Shown: positions 13,469 through 14,294 of the stretch, piece after piece
Position numbering within the stretch: the stretch's first letter is position 1
Layout: each line of letters opens with the position of its first letter
Assembly (NCBI GenBank): GCA_009908885.1
Contig: JAAAOL010000473.1
Coordinates: 1 to 14,294, forward strand
DNA length: 14,294 nt
Direction of reading: 5' to 3'
Origin: Bacteroidota bacterium
GTDB taxonomy: Bacteria > Bacteroidota > Rhodothermia > Rhodothermales > JAAAOL01
Notes under the pieces: generated by a model
The model's database searches: none
Told to the model about the DNA's origin: nothing
The model's input: the letters and a program-made list of their open reading frames with translations, nothing else
Program-made: the position numbers and the translations under genes

Positions 13469-14194
13469 TCATCCCTCTGGCCGGGCGAGTTGGACGAACA
13501 CCTCATCTACGGAGTCGGCCTGGAACTGCTGCCGGAGCCCGAGCGGGGTGCCCATCGCTTCGATGCGACCGTCCACCATGATCGAGATGCGGTCGCAGTA
13601 CTCGGCCTCGTCCATGTAGTGCGTGGTGACGAAGACGGTGACGCCCTCGGCGGCGGCCTCGTAGATCATCTCCCAGAACTGCCGTCGCGTGATCGGGTCG
13701 ACGCCGCTCGTCGGCTCGTCGAGGAAGACGATCTGCGGCTGGTGCAGGAGCGCCACGGCGAAGGCCAATTTCTGCTTCCACCCCAGCGGGATGGCGCGGA
13801 TCAGCGTGTCACGGGCATGCGCCAGGTCGAGGCGATCCAGCAGGGCATCAGTGCGCTGGCGGAGTGTGCGTCGGCTGAGCCCGTAGATGCCACCGAAGAG
13901 CCGGATGTTTTCGCGGACGGTGAGGTCGTCGTAGAGCGAGAAGCGCTGGCTCATGTAGCCGATGCTCTGCTTCACCCGCTCGGCCTGCGTCGCCACGTCG
14001 AACCCGGCGACGGTAGCGCCGCCCTCGGTCGGTGTGAGCAGACCCGTCAGCATGCGGATCGCGGTCGTCTTGCCCGCCCCGTTCGCCCCCAGAAACCCGA
14101 ACACCTCGCCCGCCTCGACGGCGAAGGAGATCGCGTCGACGGCGGTGAAGTCGCCGAAGCGGCGGGTCAGGTCGTGCGCCTCGATGGCGGACAT
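13469..14194 (-). CDS. ABC transporter ATP-binding protein of the YbhF type
   Basis: A 241-residue ATPase that drives the export permeases. Visible motifs are Walker A GANGAGKT (residues 36-43), Q-loop Gln83 (GYMSQRFSLYDDLTV), an atypical signature LGWKQKLA at 137-144 in place of LSGGQ, Walker B IVFLDEP (155-161), D-loop SGVDP, and switch His192 (VTTHYMDEAEYCD). The LGWKQ signature and GVDP are typical of the second nucleotide-binding domain of YbhF-type exporters. The C-terminus (GTPLGLRQQFQADSVDEVFVQL) is the usual regulatory tail of this group. The end of another ATPase gene lies 43 bases upstream, so the two domains that are fused in YbhF are probably separate proteins here. It is followed by the two permeases. 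The ATG at 14194 has no clear Shine-Dalgarno; the upstream gap is heptad element F. Confidence 0.95.
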   Translation of the reverse strand: MSAIEAHDLTRRFGDFTAVDAISFAVEAGEVFGFLGANGAGKTTAIRMLTGLLTPTEGGATVAGFDVATQAERVKQSIGYMSQRFSLYDDLTVRENIRLFGGIYGLSRRTLRQRTDALLDRLDLAHARDTLIRAIPLGWKQKLAFAVALLHQPQIVFLDEPTSGVDPITRRQFWEMIYEAAAEGVTVFVTTHYMDEAEYCDRISIMVDGRIEAMGTPLGLRQQFQADSVDEVFVQLARPEG

Positions 14195-14199
14195 GGATC

Positions 14200-14234
14200 G
14201 GGTTGCGGGTTACGGGTCCGGGGTTGCGGGTTTT
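14200..14234. repeat. Heptad-repeat element F, single arm, between two ATPase genes
   Basis: Five in-phase 7-base units (GGGTTGC GGGTTAC and so on, 14200-14234) fill the 43-base gap. There is no reverse-complement arm, so it looks like a half element or a precursor of the hairpin type. On the - strand transcript it reads as C/A-rich heptads. Confidence 0.8.
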
Positions 14235-14237
14235 AGT

Positions 14238-14294
14238 TCACGCCTCGTCCGTCATCAGGGCCATGAAGCGGTCTTCGATGGTAGCGCGGATCGG
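14238..14294 (-). CDS. C-terminal end of a second ABC transporter ATPase (partial)
   Basis: Only the last 18 residues are in the window, ending at the TGA at 14238-14240. The visible end PIRATIEDRFMALMTDEA matches the usual C-terminus of drug-type ABC ATPases (a P..TIED.F..L pattern just before the end). With the neighbouring complete ATPase and two permeases this fits the first nucleotide-binding domain of a split YbhF-like exporter. An HlyD-type adaptor gene might lie further upstream, outside the window. Confidence 0.72.
   Translation of the reverse strand, partial: PIRATIEDRFMALMTDEA

Overview
The window is GC-rich, densely coded DNA from a Gram-negative bacterium: an outer-membrane beta-barrel gene, a YidC with a long periplasmic domain, and tRNA genes without an encoded CCA. 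The best guess is a GC-rich member of the Bacteroidota/Rhodothermota side of the tree. Support is indirect: clear Shine-Dalgarno sequences are rare (good ones only before the Uma2 gene and, weakly, the barrel gene), and the promoter before the tRNA genes fits both TTGACA/N17 and a TAnnTTTG-like -10 element. Sequence searches would be needed to place it.

Layout, left to right. (1) 1-1604, + strand: the tail of an unrecognised gene, then a secreted outer-membrane barrel protein. (2) 1631-9046, - strand: the conserved chromosome-core block rpmH, rnpA, yidC, mnmE, then a Uma2 nuclease gene and a short transposase-like DNA-binding gene, then mnmG. These genes serve ribosome assembly (L34), tRNA processing (RNase P protein), membrane-protein insertion (YidC) and modification of the tRNA wobble uridine (MnmE with MnmG). 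A perfect parS palindrome lies in the last codons of mnmG, which places the region near the replication origin; dnaA, parA, parB and rsmG are not in the window. (3) 9183-9504, + strand: a promoter, tRNA-Gly(CCC), tRNA-Val(UAC) and a terminator. (4) 9556-10929, + strand: a probable lipoprotein of unknown function and a TetR regulator. (5) 10978-14294, - strand and convergent with tetR: an ABC-2 exporter with two permeases, one complete ATPase and the C-terminal end of a second ATPase. The set resembles a split YbhF-YbhS-YbhR exporter, and the TetR protein may control it.

The most unusual signal lies in the gaps between genes. Six gaps (6251-6340, 9301-9379, 10906-10977, 12106-12231, 13353-13464, 14200-14234) are filled by sequence with a 7-base period. 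In five of them the heptads run forward and then continue as their approximate reverse complement, so the whole gap can fold into a long hairpin whose 5' arm is always the G-rich one. The heptad sequence differs between gaps (GATTTTG, AGGTCGC, GGGTTGC, purine-rich AGGG types), but the period and the fold are kept. The elements stop within a few bases of the flanking genes and occur in both tRNA and protein operons. A second notable locus is 3626-4191, where a lone DNA-binding domain of a Mu/Tn7-type transposase is followed by two identical 21-base repeats that resemble transposon-end binding sites.

No gap is longer than about 220 bases, so there is no long unexplained non-coding stretch.
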